The translations under genes and the position numbers were made by a program. Shown here piece by piece: positions 1 through 7,956 of a stretch of DNA of 29,926 bases; position 1 is the stretch's first letter, and each line of letters starts with the position of its first letter. Below the pieces are notes generated by a model. The model was not told the origin of the DNA. It saw only the letters and a list, made by a program, of their open reading frames with translations, and did no database searches. This stretch comes from SZUA-87 sp041687805 (GTDB taxonomy: Bacteria > Actinomycetota > Acidimicrobiia > Acidimicrobiales > Aldehydirespiratoraceae): the NCBI GenBank assembly GCA_041687805.1, contig JBDNJK010000047.1:1-29926 (forward strand), given 5' to 3'.

Positions 1-2212
1 CGGAGGACTCAGATGATGAACCGCTGCTCTTCTCTTCGGGGGCGTCGCCGGCGAGGTTGAGCGAGATCTTGCCGTTGGGATCGACATCGCCGACCACAAC
101 CTCGATCTGCTGACCAAGTTCGAGCACGTCTTCCACGCGATCGATGCGCTTGCCGCCACCGATCTTGGAGATGTGAAGCAGGCCATCGCGACCAGGCAGA
201 ATGTTGACGAACGCACCGAACTTGGTGATGTTGACAACTTGCCCGGCATAGGTGGCTCCCACCTCTGCAGTGGGGGGATCGAGGATCAACTCAATCTGAC
301 GCTGGGCCTCAGCGACCTTGGCGCTGTCGACCGAGGCGATGGCCACGGTGCCGACCATGCCGTCGTCGTCGACGGAGATATCGGCGCCGGTCTCGGCCTG
401 GATCGAGTTGATGACCTTGCCCTTCGGGCCGATGATCTCACCGATCTTGTCGATCGGAATCTCGAACGACAAGATCTTCGGCGCCGTCTCGCGAACCTCG
501 GGACGGGGCTCGGCGATGGCCTCAGCCATGACAGCCAAGATCTTCATGCGAGCGTCCTTGGCCTGCTTTAGAGCCGAGGCCAAGACGTTGGCGGGAATGC
601 CGAGGATCTTGGTGTCGAGCTGCAGTGCGGTGACGAACTCTGATGTGCCAGTGACCTTGAAGTCCATGTCGCCGAAGGCATCTTCGGCACCGAGGATGTC
701 GGTGAGGGTGACGTATTGGTCTTCGAAGTGGACCAGGCCCATGGCGATACCGGCCACTGCGGCCTTGATCGGCACACCGGCATCCATCAGCGACAATGTG
801 GACCCACAAACTGAAGCCATTGAGCTCGACCCGTTGGAGGCCATGACCTCTGAAACAGTACGAACCGTGTAGGGCCAGTCTTCGAAACTGGGGATCACCG
901 GAAACACGGCACGCTCGGCGAGCGCTCCGTGGCCGATTTCACGACGCTTCGGGCCACGCATGAATCCGGTCTCACCGGTGCAGAATGGCGGGAAGTTGTA
1001 GTGATGGAAGTAGCGCTTCTTGTTGGTGGGCGACAGGTCGTCGATCATCATGTCGGTGCGACCCATACCGAGCGTGGTGAAGTTGAGAACCTGCGTGTCG
1101 CCGCGGGAGAACAGACCGGAGCCGTGGGCCGTGGGGATCACACCGACCTCGGCAGAAAGCGGACGGAGGTCGGAGGTGCCACGACCGTCGATGCGGAGGC
1201 CTTCCTCGACGATCCGCTTACGGACCACGGCCTTGGTGATCGAGCGGATGGCTCCCTTGATCTGCTTGGCGGCATCGGGAGTGTCGGCGAACTGGGCGCC
1301 AACCTCTTCGATGAGCGCAGCGGCGAGGTCGCCTTCGGCAGCTTGACGCTCGGCCTTGTCGGCAATGGTCTGGGATGCAGCGACGCGATCGGCGCCGGCA
1401 GCCTCGACCGCAGCAAAGATCTCGTCGGAGTAGTCGACCGTAACCGGCGGGTCCATCTTCTCGACTGGACCGAACGCTTCGATGAGTTCTTGCTGGGTTT
1501 CGATGACTTCACGAATCCAGGTCTTGGCGGCTTCGAGGCCACCAGCCAGGACGTCTTCGTCGACCTTGGGGGTGCCGTTTTCGTACAGCTCCCAAGACTT
1601 TCCGGTGCCACCGGCCTCGACCATCATCACGGCGACGTCGTCGTCGTCGATCATGCGGCCGGCCACGACCATCTCGAAGGCAGACTCTTCGCCTTCTTCG
1701 TATGTCGGGAAGGGAATCCATTCACCCTCGGCCGACCAGGCGATGCGAACGGCGCCGATTGGTCCGTCGAAGGGAACCGATGAGATCGAGAGTGCGAGAG
1801 AAGCGGCGTTGAGTGCAACGACGTCGTAGGGGTTGTGCTGGTCGGCGCCGAGGACGGTGCCCACAACGTGGACCTCGTTGCGGTATCCCGCTGGGAAGGC
1901 CGGGCGCAACGGACGGTCGATCAGGCGGCAGGTGAGAATTGCTCGCTCACCAGCGCGGGCTTCACGACGGAAGAACGATCCGGGGATGCGCCCCGCGGCA
2001 TACATACGCTCTTCGATGTCGACCGTGAGCGGGAAGAAGTCGGCTCCAGCACGAGGGGTCTTGGCCCCGGTGGCGGTGACGAGCACCACGGTGTTACCGA
2101 TTTGGGCGGTGATCGAACCGCCGGCGAGTTTCGCCAGTTTTCCGGTCTCGAAACTGATGTCTTTGCCTTCGCCGCGTGAAAACGCGCCGGAGACTTTGAT
2201 TGGGTTGGACAT
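1..2212 (-). CDS. pnp: Polyribonucleotide nucleotidyltransferase (PNPase), 3' end outside window
   Basis: PNPase degrades RNA 3' to 5' by phosphorolysis and acts in mRNA turnover. About 737 codons are present and the stop lies beyond base 1. The N-terminal RNase PH domain begins with SNPIKVSGAFSRGEGK. The second RNase PH domain carries GHGALAER and SNGSSSMASVCG. A KH domain (GEIIGPKGKVINSIQ, near residue 595) and an S1 domain (KFGAFVNILPGRDGLLHIS, near residues 650-715) follow, then an acidic, serine-rich tail. The ATG at 2212 is preceded by CAGGAG at 8 nt, which fixes the start. It lies directly downstream of rpsO on the same strand, the classic rpsO-pnp pair, with a structured leader in between (see the 2228-2340 entry). 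Identification is from full-length family resemblance. Confidence 0.98.
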   Translation of the reverse strand, partial: MSNPIKVSGAFSRGEGKDISFETGKLAKLAGGSITAQIGNTVVLVTATGAKTPRAGADFFPLTVDIEERMYAAGRIPGSFFRREARAGERAILTCRLIDRPLRPAFPAGYRNEVHVVGTVLGADQHNPYDVVALNAASLALSISSVPFDGPIGAVRIAWSAEGEWIPFPTYEEGEESAFEMVVAGRMIDDDDVAVMMVEAGGTGKSWELYENGTPKVDEDVLAGGLEAAKTWIREVIETQQELIEAFGPVEKMDPPVTVDYSDEIFAAVEAAGADRVAASQTIADKAERQAAEGDLAAALIEEVGAQFADTPDAAKQIKGAIRSITKAVVRKRIVEEGLRIDGRGTSDLRPLSAEVGVIPTAHGSGLFSRGDTQVLNFTTLGMGRTDMMIDDLSPTNKKRYFHHYNFPPFCTGETGFMRGPKRREIGHGALAERAVFPVIPSFEDWPYTVRTVSEVMASNGSSSMASVCGSTLSLMDAGVPIKAAVAGIAMGLVHFEDQYVTLTDILGAEDAFGDMDFKVTGTSEFVTALQLDTKILGIPANVLASALKQAKDARMKILAVMAEAIAEPRPEVRETAPKILSFEIPIDKIGEIIGPKGKVINSIQAETGADISVDDDGMVGTVAIASVDSAKVAEAQRQIELILDPPTAEVGATYAGQVVNITKFGAFVNILPGRDGLLHISKIGGGKRIDRVEDVLELGQQIEVVVGDVDPNGKISLNLAGDAPEEKSSGSSSESS

Positions 2213-2227
2213 ATTGTGTGCTCCTGT

Positions 2228-2340
2228 CGGGCCGTCGGCCCGATCGTTAGGCACGGATTTGTCAGTTCCCAGTCGTATGTCGCTCTCACCAAATCGTGTG
2301 GGCCTGGGCCCCAACGTCTTTGGCTGAGAAACATACGACT
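2228..2340 (-). promoter_or_regulatory. Structured pnp 5' leader, candidate RNase III/PNPase autoregulatory hairpin
   Basis: Bases 2271-2280 (AGTCGTATGT) and 2331-2340 (ACATACGACT) are a perfect 10-bp inverted repeat. Inside it, TCTCA pairs with TGAGA and CCAAA pairs with TTTGG, nested in the right order, enclosing a GC-rich apex. Together this makes about 20 bp of near-continuous stem. A second small hairpin (CGGGCC / GGCCCG, 2228-2242) sits just upstream of the ribosome binding site. In E. coli and Streptomyces the rpsO-pnp leader or intergenic hairpin is cut by RNase III and controls pnp expression; the position here is equivalent. The fold is seen in the sequence; the regulation is inferred. 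Confidence 0.7.
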
Positions 2341-2425
2341 AGCACCGACTCGCCGTGCTCATGATTTTTTACTGGGATTCGTCGGGTTGGTCGTCGGGGT
2401 GAGCAACCCGTCGGACAAACCGGAA

Positions 2426-2448
2426 GGAGCGACCCTCAGGGTCGCTCC
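2426..2448 (-). terminator. Hairpin terminator or attenuator downstream of rpsO
   Basis: GGAGCGACCCT and AGGGTCGCTCC form an 11-bp perfect inverted repeat around one base, in practice a 9-bp stem with a 5-nt loop. It begins 10 nt after the rpsO stop codon. The following minus-strand bases are only mildly T-rich, as is common for actinobacterial hairpin terminators. It probably ends or attenuates rpsO transcripts, with some read-through into pnp. Confidence 0.7.
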
Positions 2449-2458
2449 TCACATTATT

Positions 2459-2740
2459 TCAGTGTCGCAGACCAAGGTGTGCGATTACCGCTCTGTACTG
2501 CTCAACATCGTTGTCCTTGACATAGTCGAGGAGGCGACGACGGCGACCCACCAGCATCAACAAGCCACGACGGCTGTGATGATCCTTTTTGTGAAACTTC
2601 AAATGTTCGGTGAGGTGAGTTATGCGCTCCGAAAGAAGAGCGATCTGGATCTCGGGAGATCCGGTGTCGTTCTCGGCGAGTTTGAAGGCCTTGGCCATCT
2701 CGCTGATTGTTTCGGATTTTGGGCGCAGGTTGACTGCCAT
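2459..2740 (-). CDS. rpsO: 30S ribosomal protein S15
   Basis: S15 is a primary 16S rRNA-binding protein of the 30S platform. The 93-residue product has the family core NDTGSPEIQIALLSERI, followed by THLTEHLKFHKKDHHSRRGL, LVGRRRRLLDY and a YRAVIAHLGLR end, and matches the usual 89-90 residues. The reading frame stays open further upstream, but ATG 2740 is preferred: it follows TAAGGAAACAA, giving an AGGA ribosome binding site, and the protein then starts MAVNLRPKSET as expected. A terminator hairpin and pnp follow on the same strand. Confidence 0.98.
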   Translation of the reverse strand: MAVNLRPKSETISEMAKAFKLAENDTGSPEIQIALLSERITHLTEHLKFHKKDHHSRRGLLMLVGRRRRLLDYVKDNDVEQYRAVIAHLGLRH

Positions 2741-2794
2741 TTGTTTCCTTACTGAGGGTATTGGACCCGGCTGTAGGCCCCGCAATGCGAGAGT

Positions 2795-2842
2795 CACAGC
2801 TGTGTCGCTCAAGGCGACACCATGTGCCATCTGACGATGGGC
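2795..2842 (-). promoter_or_regulatory. Candidate structured leader upstream of rpsO
   Basis: The roughly 195-bp gap upstream of rpsO contains three symmetrical elements in a row. CACAGCTGTG (2795-2804) is a 10-bp palindrome. GTGTCGC/GCGACAC (2802-2808 and 2814-2820, 5-nt loop) is a perfect 7-bp hairpin that overlaps it, so the two folds are mutually exclusive. CCATC/GATGG (2827-2840) is a third stem. S15 is known in several bacteria to repress its own mRNA by binding leader structures. An analogous control is plausible here but not shown. A possible TAACCT -10 box lies on the minus strand near 2880. Confidence 0.35.
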
Positions 2843-2935
2843 AACACGAGATGCCCGCTCGGTGCGGGTCGGAGAAGGTTACCAGCACCACAACAAGTAC
2901 CGTCGCAGGTCAGACGGATCAGATGTCGTTGTAGG

Positions 2936-3430
2936 TCAGTTGGTCAGATCCATCGTCCACGTTCCGGAGGGGTCGGTGACGGTTATCACGACGTTGTGGG
3001 TCGAACCGGCTGGGTCGGTGGCCTCACACGTGATCGTGTCTCCCACGGCAACCACCCTCACGCTCCCCGGACATGACACTGACGAGTCGATGCCCAGGTC
3101 GTCGCTCAGTCGATGGCCGGCCTCGCTGGCCACACCGGAAATATCGAGCAGGACTGCATCAGTGGAGATCTCGACTAATCCATCGGCCGTGATATTGGCA
3201 TTGATCTCGATTGCTCGACCTCCGACCAGCGCGGTGCACATAGTTGTGGTTGGTTCCGAAGTCGGGAGTTGGGGGCACGACACGTCTGTGACCACCGATG
3301 GGTCGTCGGGAACGATTGCTTCTGGAATAGCTGCCTCAAGCGTTGTCATGTCGAAGCCGGAATCGGGGCGACCGCAGGCCGCAAGGACAATGGAAAACAC
3401 GATCACCGCCGCGATCGACCCTGGCATCAT
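2936..3430 (-). CDS. Putative lipoprotein with DUF4333-like domains
   Basis: The 164-residue product starts with a short hydrophobic signal and a lipobox LAAC (residues 16-19), so it is probably lipidated at Cys19 and anchored outside the cytoplasmic membrane. Two related modules follow. Each has a cysteine near a SCP motif and a second cysteine about 14-16 residues on (CPQLP...MCTA and SCPGSV...TCEATD), ending in a VTVTDPSGTW-like strand. This is the pattern of DUF4333 domains found in actinobacterial lipoproteins. The ATG at 3430 overlaps the stop of the upstream YhhN gene as ATGA, so translation is probably coupled. Function is unknown. Confidence 0.82.
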   Translation of the reverse strand: MMPGSIAAVIVFSIVLAACGRPDSGFDMTTLEAAIPEAIVPDDPSVVTDVSCPQLPTSEPTTTMCTALVGGRAIEINANITADGLVEISTDAVLLDISGVASEAGHRLSDDLGIDSSVSCPGSVRVVAVGDTITCEATDPAGSTHNVVITVTDPSGTWTMDLTN

Positions 3431-4062
3431 ACGACGGCCAGCCACGTGACCAACCCGGCCTGGCCGACGTGATACGTGATCATCACCATCTTGCGACCGC
3501 CAGGAGTTGGGGCCACGAATCGATCCCATCCCAACAGCGAGTCGGAAATAAAGAAGGCCGCTCCCCCCAGCGCGGCAACAGCTATACCCGTTGACGATGC
3601 TGCGGCCGCGGTGGCGCCCAGCGCAATCATGTAGGCGACGACGGCCACGGAAAGCGTCCGGCTCTTGGCATACACGGCGCGCACAATTGTCGGAACAACG
3701 AAATAGGAAACCACGACGATCAAGGCAACGACGAGAAGCGCTGGAACCCACTGGATATGGTCGAAGAAGGCAAATACGTAGAGCACGTGGGCCACCAGAA
3801 ACGAAAACAATCCGAGTTCGAAACGGGCATCCGGGGTCATGAGAACCACGTCACCCACCAGCGATGCCCCCAGCGCCGACACCACCAACCCGCGTGCCAC
3901 GTTGTCGGTCGTGTCGATGGCCAGAGCCGTGCCGACCAGTGCGATCATCACCAGCGGCTTGGCCATGAACTCGATGTTGAGCCGATCAGTGGCGACAGAC
4001 CACCAGTCGATCATCGCGATAAGTCCGGCCACAACCAACAACGCAACAGCTGTGGCCGTCAC
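3427..4062 (-). CDS. YhhN/TMEM86-family integral membrane protein
   Basis: The 211-residue protein is almost entirely hydrophobic, with about seven to eight predicted membrane segments. Charged motifs typical of the YhhN family are seen: KPLVM after the first helix, the GDVVLM segment, and ISDSLLGWDRF near the C-terminus. Eukaryotic TMEM86B of this family is a lysoplasmalogenase that hydrolyses the vinyl-ether bond of lysoplasmalogen; the bacterial activity is less certain. Start GTG 4062 follows GAGGAC at 6 nt. It overlaps the downstream lipoprotein gene by 4 nt and lies 35 nt after the ferredoxin gene. Confidence 0.85.
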   Translation of the reverse strand: MTATAVALLVVAGLIAMIDWWSVATDRLNIEFMAKPLVMIALVGTALAIDTTDNVARGLVVSALGASLVGDVVLMTPDARFELGLFSFLVAHVLYVFAFFDHIQWVPALLVVALIVVVSYFVVPTIVRAVYAKSRTLSVAVVAYMIALGATAAAASSTGIAVAALGGAAFFISDSLLGWDRFVAPTPGGRKMVMITYHVGQAGLVTWLAVV

Positions 4063-4097
4063 TCTGAGTCCTCAGACATCGGCAACATCGGACTACG

Positions 4098-4289
4098 TCA
4101 TTCCCGAATGGAAATTGCCTGCTTGGGACACCTATTGGCGCACTCTTCGACCTTCGCCCGACACGACTCTGCCGGACTCTCGTCGAGCACGTACAGAAGA
4201 TCGTCGTCGCGCACTTCAAATATCTCCGGAAGAATCCGCATGCACACCGCGTTGCTCTCGCACAAGTCGTAATCGATGACAATCTTCAT
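4098..4289 (-). CDS. Small single-cluster ferredoxin
   Basis: The 63-residue acidic protein has the short ferredoxin layout C10-x5-C16 ... C54-P, ending in CPKQAISI. The middle position of the first motif, usually Ala/Gly/His/Cys, is Asn13, so the cluster is probably [3Fe-4S] or an Asn-modified [4Fe-4S]. Two extra cysteines (C43, C50) lie nearby. Proteins of this type usually pass electrons to cytochrome P450s, but no P450 is in the window, so the partner is unknown. ATG 4289 has GAGGG at 6 nt. It lies 44 nt downstream of smc. Confidence 0.88.
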   Translation of the reverse strand: MKIVIDYDLCESNAVCMRILPEIFEVRDDDLLYVLDESPAESCRAKVEECANRCPKQAISIRE

Positions 4290-4333
4290 GGGTCACCCTC
4301 TCATACCTTCATGGAAGTCTCTGGATCAGCTAA

Positions 4334-7300
4334 TCAGCTAGCAGCGACTCGTTCGCTCACCACGCGGCTCGACCCCGCCGATTTCATCGAAACGCCGTAG
4401 AGGCAATCGGCTGCTTCCATCGTTCGCTTCTGATGGCTGACCAAAAGCAATTGTGCGTCGGCTCGGAATTCCTCAATCAGCGAGAGGAATCTGTGGAGGT
4501 TGACGTCGTCGAGCGCAGCCTCGACCTCATCCATGACATAGAACGGTGAGGGCCGGCTCCGAAAGACAGCGAACAGGAACGCCAAAGCGGTGAGCGTGCG
4601 CTCACCACCCGACAGCAACGACAACTTTCTAACGTTCTTGCCAGAGGGCTTGGCCGAGATCTCGATGCCCGTGTTGAGCAGGTCGTCTGGCGAGGTGAGA
4701 CCAATCGAGCCATCTCCGCCTGGGAACAGTGTTTCGAATAGTTCTGTGAAGTTGACAGACACATCCGCGAACGCCGAAGCGAACACCGTGACGATCTCTT
4801 CATCGATCGACCGGATCACCTTGGACAACTCACGGCGAGTCGACCGAATGTCGTCGAGCTGCCCCTGAAGGAATTCGTGGCGCTCCTGCAGCGCCGAATA
4901 TTCCTCTAGCGCCAGCGGATTGACGGGGCCCATGATGTCGAGCTCGGATTCGAGCATCTCGATTCGACGTTGCGGCTCGATACTCTCGTCGAGGTCGGGG
5001 CAAGGCGCCGAGATAGCCACATCGGGTGTGATGCCGTGTTCAGAGCGAAGCCTGTCGACGACTGACTGCAACCTGGTGCGAAGTTGGGCCTCTTCCACAT
5101 CGGCGTGGGCCTCTTTGGCCCGCAGACCCTCCAGGTCTCGTTCGAGTTGGGAGCGGGCCGCTCGACGTGAATCAAGATTTCTGGCAATTTCCTGGACAGC
5201 TTCAGATTGGCGACGCCGCTCCTCGCGAACTGTCGTCACCCGAGATTCGATGACTGCGCTTCTAGTGGCAACCAATACTGACAATGCCTCAACTACCGCG
5301 GCACGCCGATCGAGGGCGACGCGTTGATCGGCGGCAGCCTCGCGTTCGGTGGCGTCGCGTTCGAGTCGATCGTCGATTTCCTCGATTCGTCGATGCAGAG
5401 AGTCCTTTCTCGCTGCCAGTCCGGCAGCATTCACCTCGATGTTGGTGCGTCTCGACCCCATGGCCCTCGACCGCTGTTCGATGTCGGTGCGGGCCGCAGC
5501 GAGGCGTCGGCCCTTCTCGAGAAGTTCGCTCTCTTCAGATTCGAGAATTGGCAACTCGGCTCTGACAGCTTCAGCGCGCTCAGATTCGCGTTCGACTCGA
5601 ATCGTGAGCTCGTCGAAACGAGGCTGAAGCGTCTCGGCCTCGGCTGCGATCTCGCGCCTATCAGACTCACCTCGGGTGAGCGCATCTGATGAGTCGGCCA
5701 GACCGGCAGCAATTCGGGAGAGCCGGTCGCTCAGATCGATGGCCCGTTTGTCGGCAGCTTCCAGCGTGACCTCACTGGCGGCAAGTGCTTCGGCAGCCTG
5801 ATCGCGCATGATCTCGAACTGTTGCACGCTCGACTCGGCTTCGACCAGGGCCGCGCCAGTGGCGCCGGTGGACCCTCCGCCGATGCGCCATCCTGAAGGC
5901 GAAAATCTGTCGCCATCAAGCGTGACGATGGTGAGCGACGGATCGCTGAGAGCCATCTCCGCGGCAGCGCGCCAGTCGCCGGCAGCGACGCACACATTTC
6001 CGATCAGGTTGTCGAGTAGATCGTCGACACCCAGATGGGTGCCGCTGACGTGATTGCGAACTCGATCTCCTGGCCCGGTCGTGACAGAGGAACCAACACG
6101 ACCCAATGCCAGAACCGCACCGGCCCCGTCGCCCTCACTCAGCTTCGATAGAGCTTCACGAGCCGCGGCGGGGTTGTCAACAACAACAGCTCCCAAGGCC
6201 TCGCCGGCTGCGGACTCGAACGCTGCCTCCCAGCCGGAATCAACCGACACGAGATCAAGCAAGGTGCCGAGCACACCATCTATGCCAACCAGACGCTGTG
6301 CACCAGATTGAGCGCGAGCGTCGTCGAGAGCGAGTCGCAATGCTCCCTGGCGGGCGGTCCATCGGTCGAGCTCCGAAGACGCTTCGGCGAAATGGCCATC
6401 TGCAAGGCCGCGGGCTTCGTCTGCCGACTGACGGGCAGACTCGGCGGCTTCGAGTGCGGCAACAATCGGTTCTTCCTCATCGCGCAGAGCCTGAGCCTCG
6501 CTGCGACGCTCGGCAGCATCTGCTTCCAGGAGGCGACGTCGGTCGGTGAGTTTCTCGAGGCGAGACTCCAATGTCTGGAGCTCGAGTCGACCGCGGTCGA
6601 GAGCCGACTCCAAAGCTCCCAGCTCTCCGCGCAGTTCGGATGCCCTGCCACTGGGAATGGGAACCCCGTCGCCCCATTCGACGGCAAACATCTCACGGTC
6701 TCGCTCGAGTTGCTCCTCAGAATCAGTCAGCTGCTGCACTTCCGGTTGCAGCAGGTCGAGTTGCTGCTGGACGACACCGAGTTCGTCGCGGCAGCCAGAC
6801 ACCTGACTCTCGAGATTGGCGATTACAGCCCGATCGGTGAACGCTGATCGTTCACGTTGAATGCCACGGCTGCGCTCGACCAGCAGCGCAGCCAAACCCC
6901 GGCTCCGCTCACGCAAGGATTCGAGCCGAACGAGGGCATCACCAAGATCGTGACCACCCTGGACAGACAGGAGATGTTCATTCTGGGATATATCGGCCAC
7001 CACTCGGTCGAGTTCGAGTCGGGTCGACTGCACGCTGGCATGAGCGCCGGATTTGGTTTCCGACACTTCGTGAAGGCGATGCTTGAGATCAGAGATCTCG
7101 ACTCCCGCAGTGTGGATTCTCAGAGCCTTGAGCTCCTCAATGAGATCGCCGTGCCGCCGGGCGGCTTCGGCCTGCTTCTCGAGCGGGCGCAGCTGGCGGC
7201 GCACCTCGCGCATCAGGTCCTTGACACGGGTGAGATCGATATCAGTAGAAGTGAGTCTGCGCTCGGCGCGGTCCTTGCGCTTGCGATATTTGAGAACGCC

Positions 7301-7795
7301 GGCAGCTTCCTCGATGATCGCCCGCCGATCTTCCGGACGGGCATTGAGCACAGCATCGATCTGGCCCTGCGAAACAATCACATGTTGCTGGTGGCCGACT
7401 CCTCCGTCGGAAAGCAGTTCGGTGATATCCAGAAGCCGGCACGAGACCCCGTTAATCGAATATTCGGATTCGCCGGTGCGGAACAGAGTGCGAGTGATTT
7501 TTACCTCGCTGAACTCGACTGGGAGAGTGCCCGAGTGGTTATCGATGGTGAGCGAAACTTCGGCGCGCCCCAAAGCTGGCTTGGCTGTGGTTCCGGCGAA
7601 GATCACATCATCCATCTTCTGGGACCGAACCGCCGATGGGGCCTGTGCGCCGAGCACCCAGGAAATGGCGTCGACGACATTGGACTTACCGCTGCCATTG
7701 GGTCCGACAACCACTGTGACACCAGGCTCGAGGTCGAGCGAGGCCTTGTCGGCAAACGACTTGAAGCCCTTCAGAGTGAGGTTCTTGAGATACAC
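4334..7795 (-). CDS. smc: Chromosome segregation ATPase SMC
   Basis: SMC dimers with ScpA/ScpB organise and segregate the chromosome. The 1153-residue product has Walker A GPNGSGKSN (residues 31-39), a coiled coil to about residue 500, and a hinge beginning near GIDGVLGTLLDLV with GEALGAVVVDN. A second coiled coil follows, then the C-terminal head with signature LLSGGERTLTALAFLF (from about 1060) and Walker B FYVMDEVEAALDD. All ATPase motifs are intact. GTG 7795 is chosen because GGGAG lies 5 nt upstream and the protein then begins YLKNLTLKGFKSFAD like the family; a TTG at 7813 is in frame but less likely. rnc and an fpg-like gene lie upstream, as in mycobacteria. Confidence 0.97.
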   Translation of the reverse strand: MYLKNLTLKGFKSFADKASLDLEPGVTVVVGPNGSGKSNVVDAISWVLGAQAPSAVRSQKMDDVIFAGTTAKPALGRAEVSLTIDNHSGTLPVEFSEVKITRTLFRTGESEYSINGVSCRLLDITELLSDGGVGHQQHVIVSQGQIDAVLNARPEDRRAIIEEAAGVLKYRKRKDRAERRLTSTDIDLTRVKDLMREVRRQLRPLEKQAEAARRHGDLIEELKALRIHTAGVEISDLKHRLHEVSETKSGAHASVQSTRLELDRVVADISQNEHLLSVQGGHDLGDALVRLESLRERSRGLAALLVERSRGIQRERSAFTDRAVIANLESQVSGCRDELGVVQQQLDLLQPEVQQLTDSEEQLERDREMFAVEWGDGVPIPSGRASELRGELGALESALDRGRLELQTLESRLEKLTDRRRLLEADAAERRSEAQALRDEEEPIVAALEAAESARQSADEARGLADGHFAEASSELDRWTARQGALRLALDDARAQSGAQRLVGIDGVLGTLLDLVSVDSGWEAAFESAAGEALGAVVVDNPAAAREALSKLSEGDGAGAVLALGRVGSSVTTGPGDRVRNHVSGTHLGVDDLLDNLIGNVCVAAGDWRAAAEMALSDPSLTIVTLDGDRFSPSGWRIGGGSTGATGAALVEAESSVQQFEIMRDQAAEALAASEVTLEAADKRAIDLSDRLSRIAAGLADSSDALTRGESDRREIAAEAETLQPRFDELTIRVERESERAEAVRAELPILESEESELLEKGRRLAAARTDIEQRSRAMGSRRTNIEVNAAGLAARKDSLHRRIEEIDDRLERDATEREAAADQRVALDRRAAVVEALSVLVATRSAVIESRVTTVREERRRQSEAVQEIARNLDSRRAARSQLERDLEGLRAKEAHADVEEAQLRTRLQSVVDRLRSEHGITPDVAISAPCPDLDESIEPQRRIEMLESELDIMGPVNPLALEEYSALQERHEFLQGQLDDIRSTRRELSKVIRSIDEEIVTVFASAFADVSVNFTELFETLFPGGDGSIGLTSPDDLLNTGIEISAKPSGKNVRKLSLLSGGERTLTALAFLFAVFRSRPSPFYVMDEVEAALDDVNLHRFLSLIEEFRADAQLLLVSHQKRTMEAADCLYGVSMKSAGSSRVVSERVAAS

Positions 7796-7889
7796 CGAAA
7801 CTCCCGAACGCAACGTCAGCCGATCTGACCCACGAATTGCTCACCCCAGAAGCTACCAATCGGAATTACATCCGTGTAGTACCAACCCT

Positions 7890-7911
7890 GGGGAAATGGT
7901 GGGGAAATGGT
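7890..7911. repeat. Two tandem copies of an 11-bp unit upstream of smc
   Basis: GGGGAAATGGT occurs twice head to tail in the 161-bp gap between the fpg-like gene and smc. It may be a slippage product or a paired binding site. No function is evident. Confidence 0.6.
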
Positions 7912-7956
7912 GTGGATTCCACCCGACAAGGGCAAAATCCGGTCACAAAACTTGAT

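Noticed and set aside
929..1783. 284-codon plus-strand open frame
   Set aside because: Antisense to pnp. Its existence follows from GC-rich codon bias, and it has no recognisable domain.
2341..2370. Hairpin AGCAC/GTGCT followed by T6 on the plus strand, resembling a terminator
   Set aside because: There is no plus-strand gene upstream, the stem is only 5 bp, and 5 nt separate it from the T-run. It more likely lies in the pnp upstream region.
6857..7828. 323-codon plus-strand open frame
   Set aside because: Antisense to the N-terminal part of smc, whose motifs are unambiguous.
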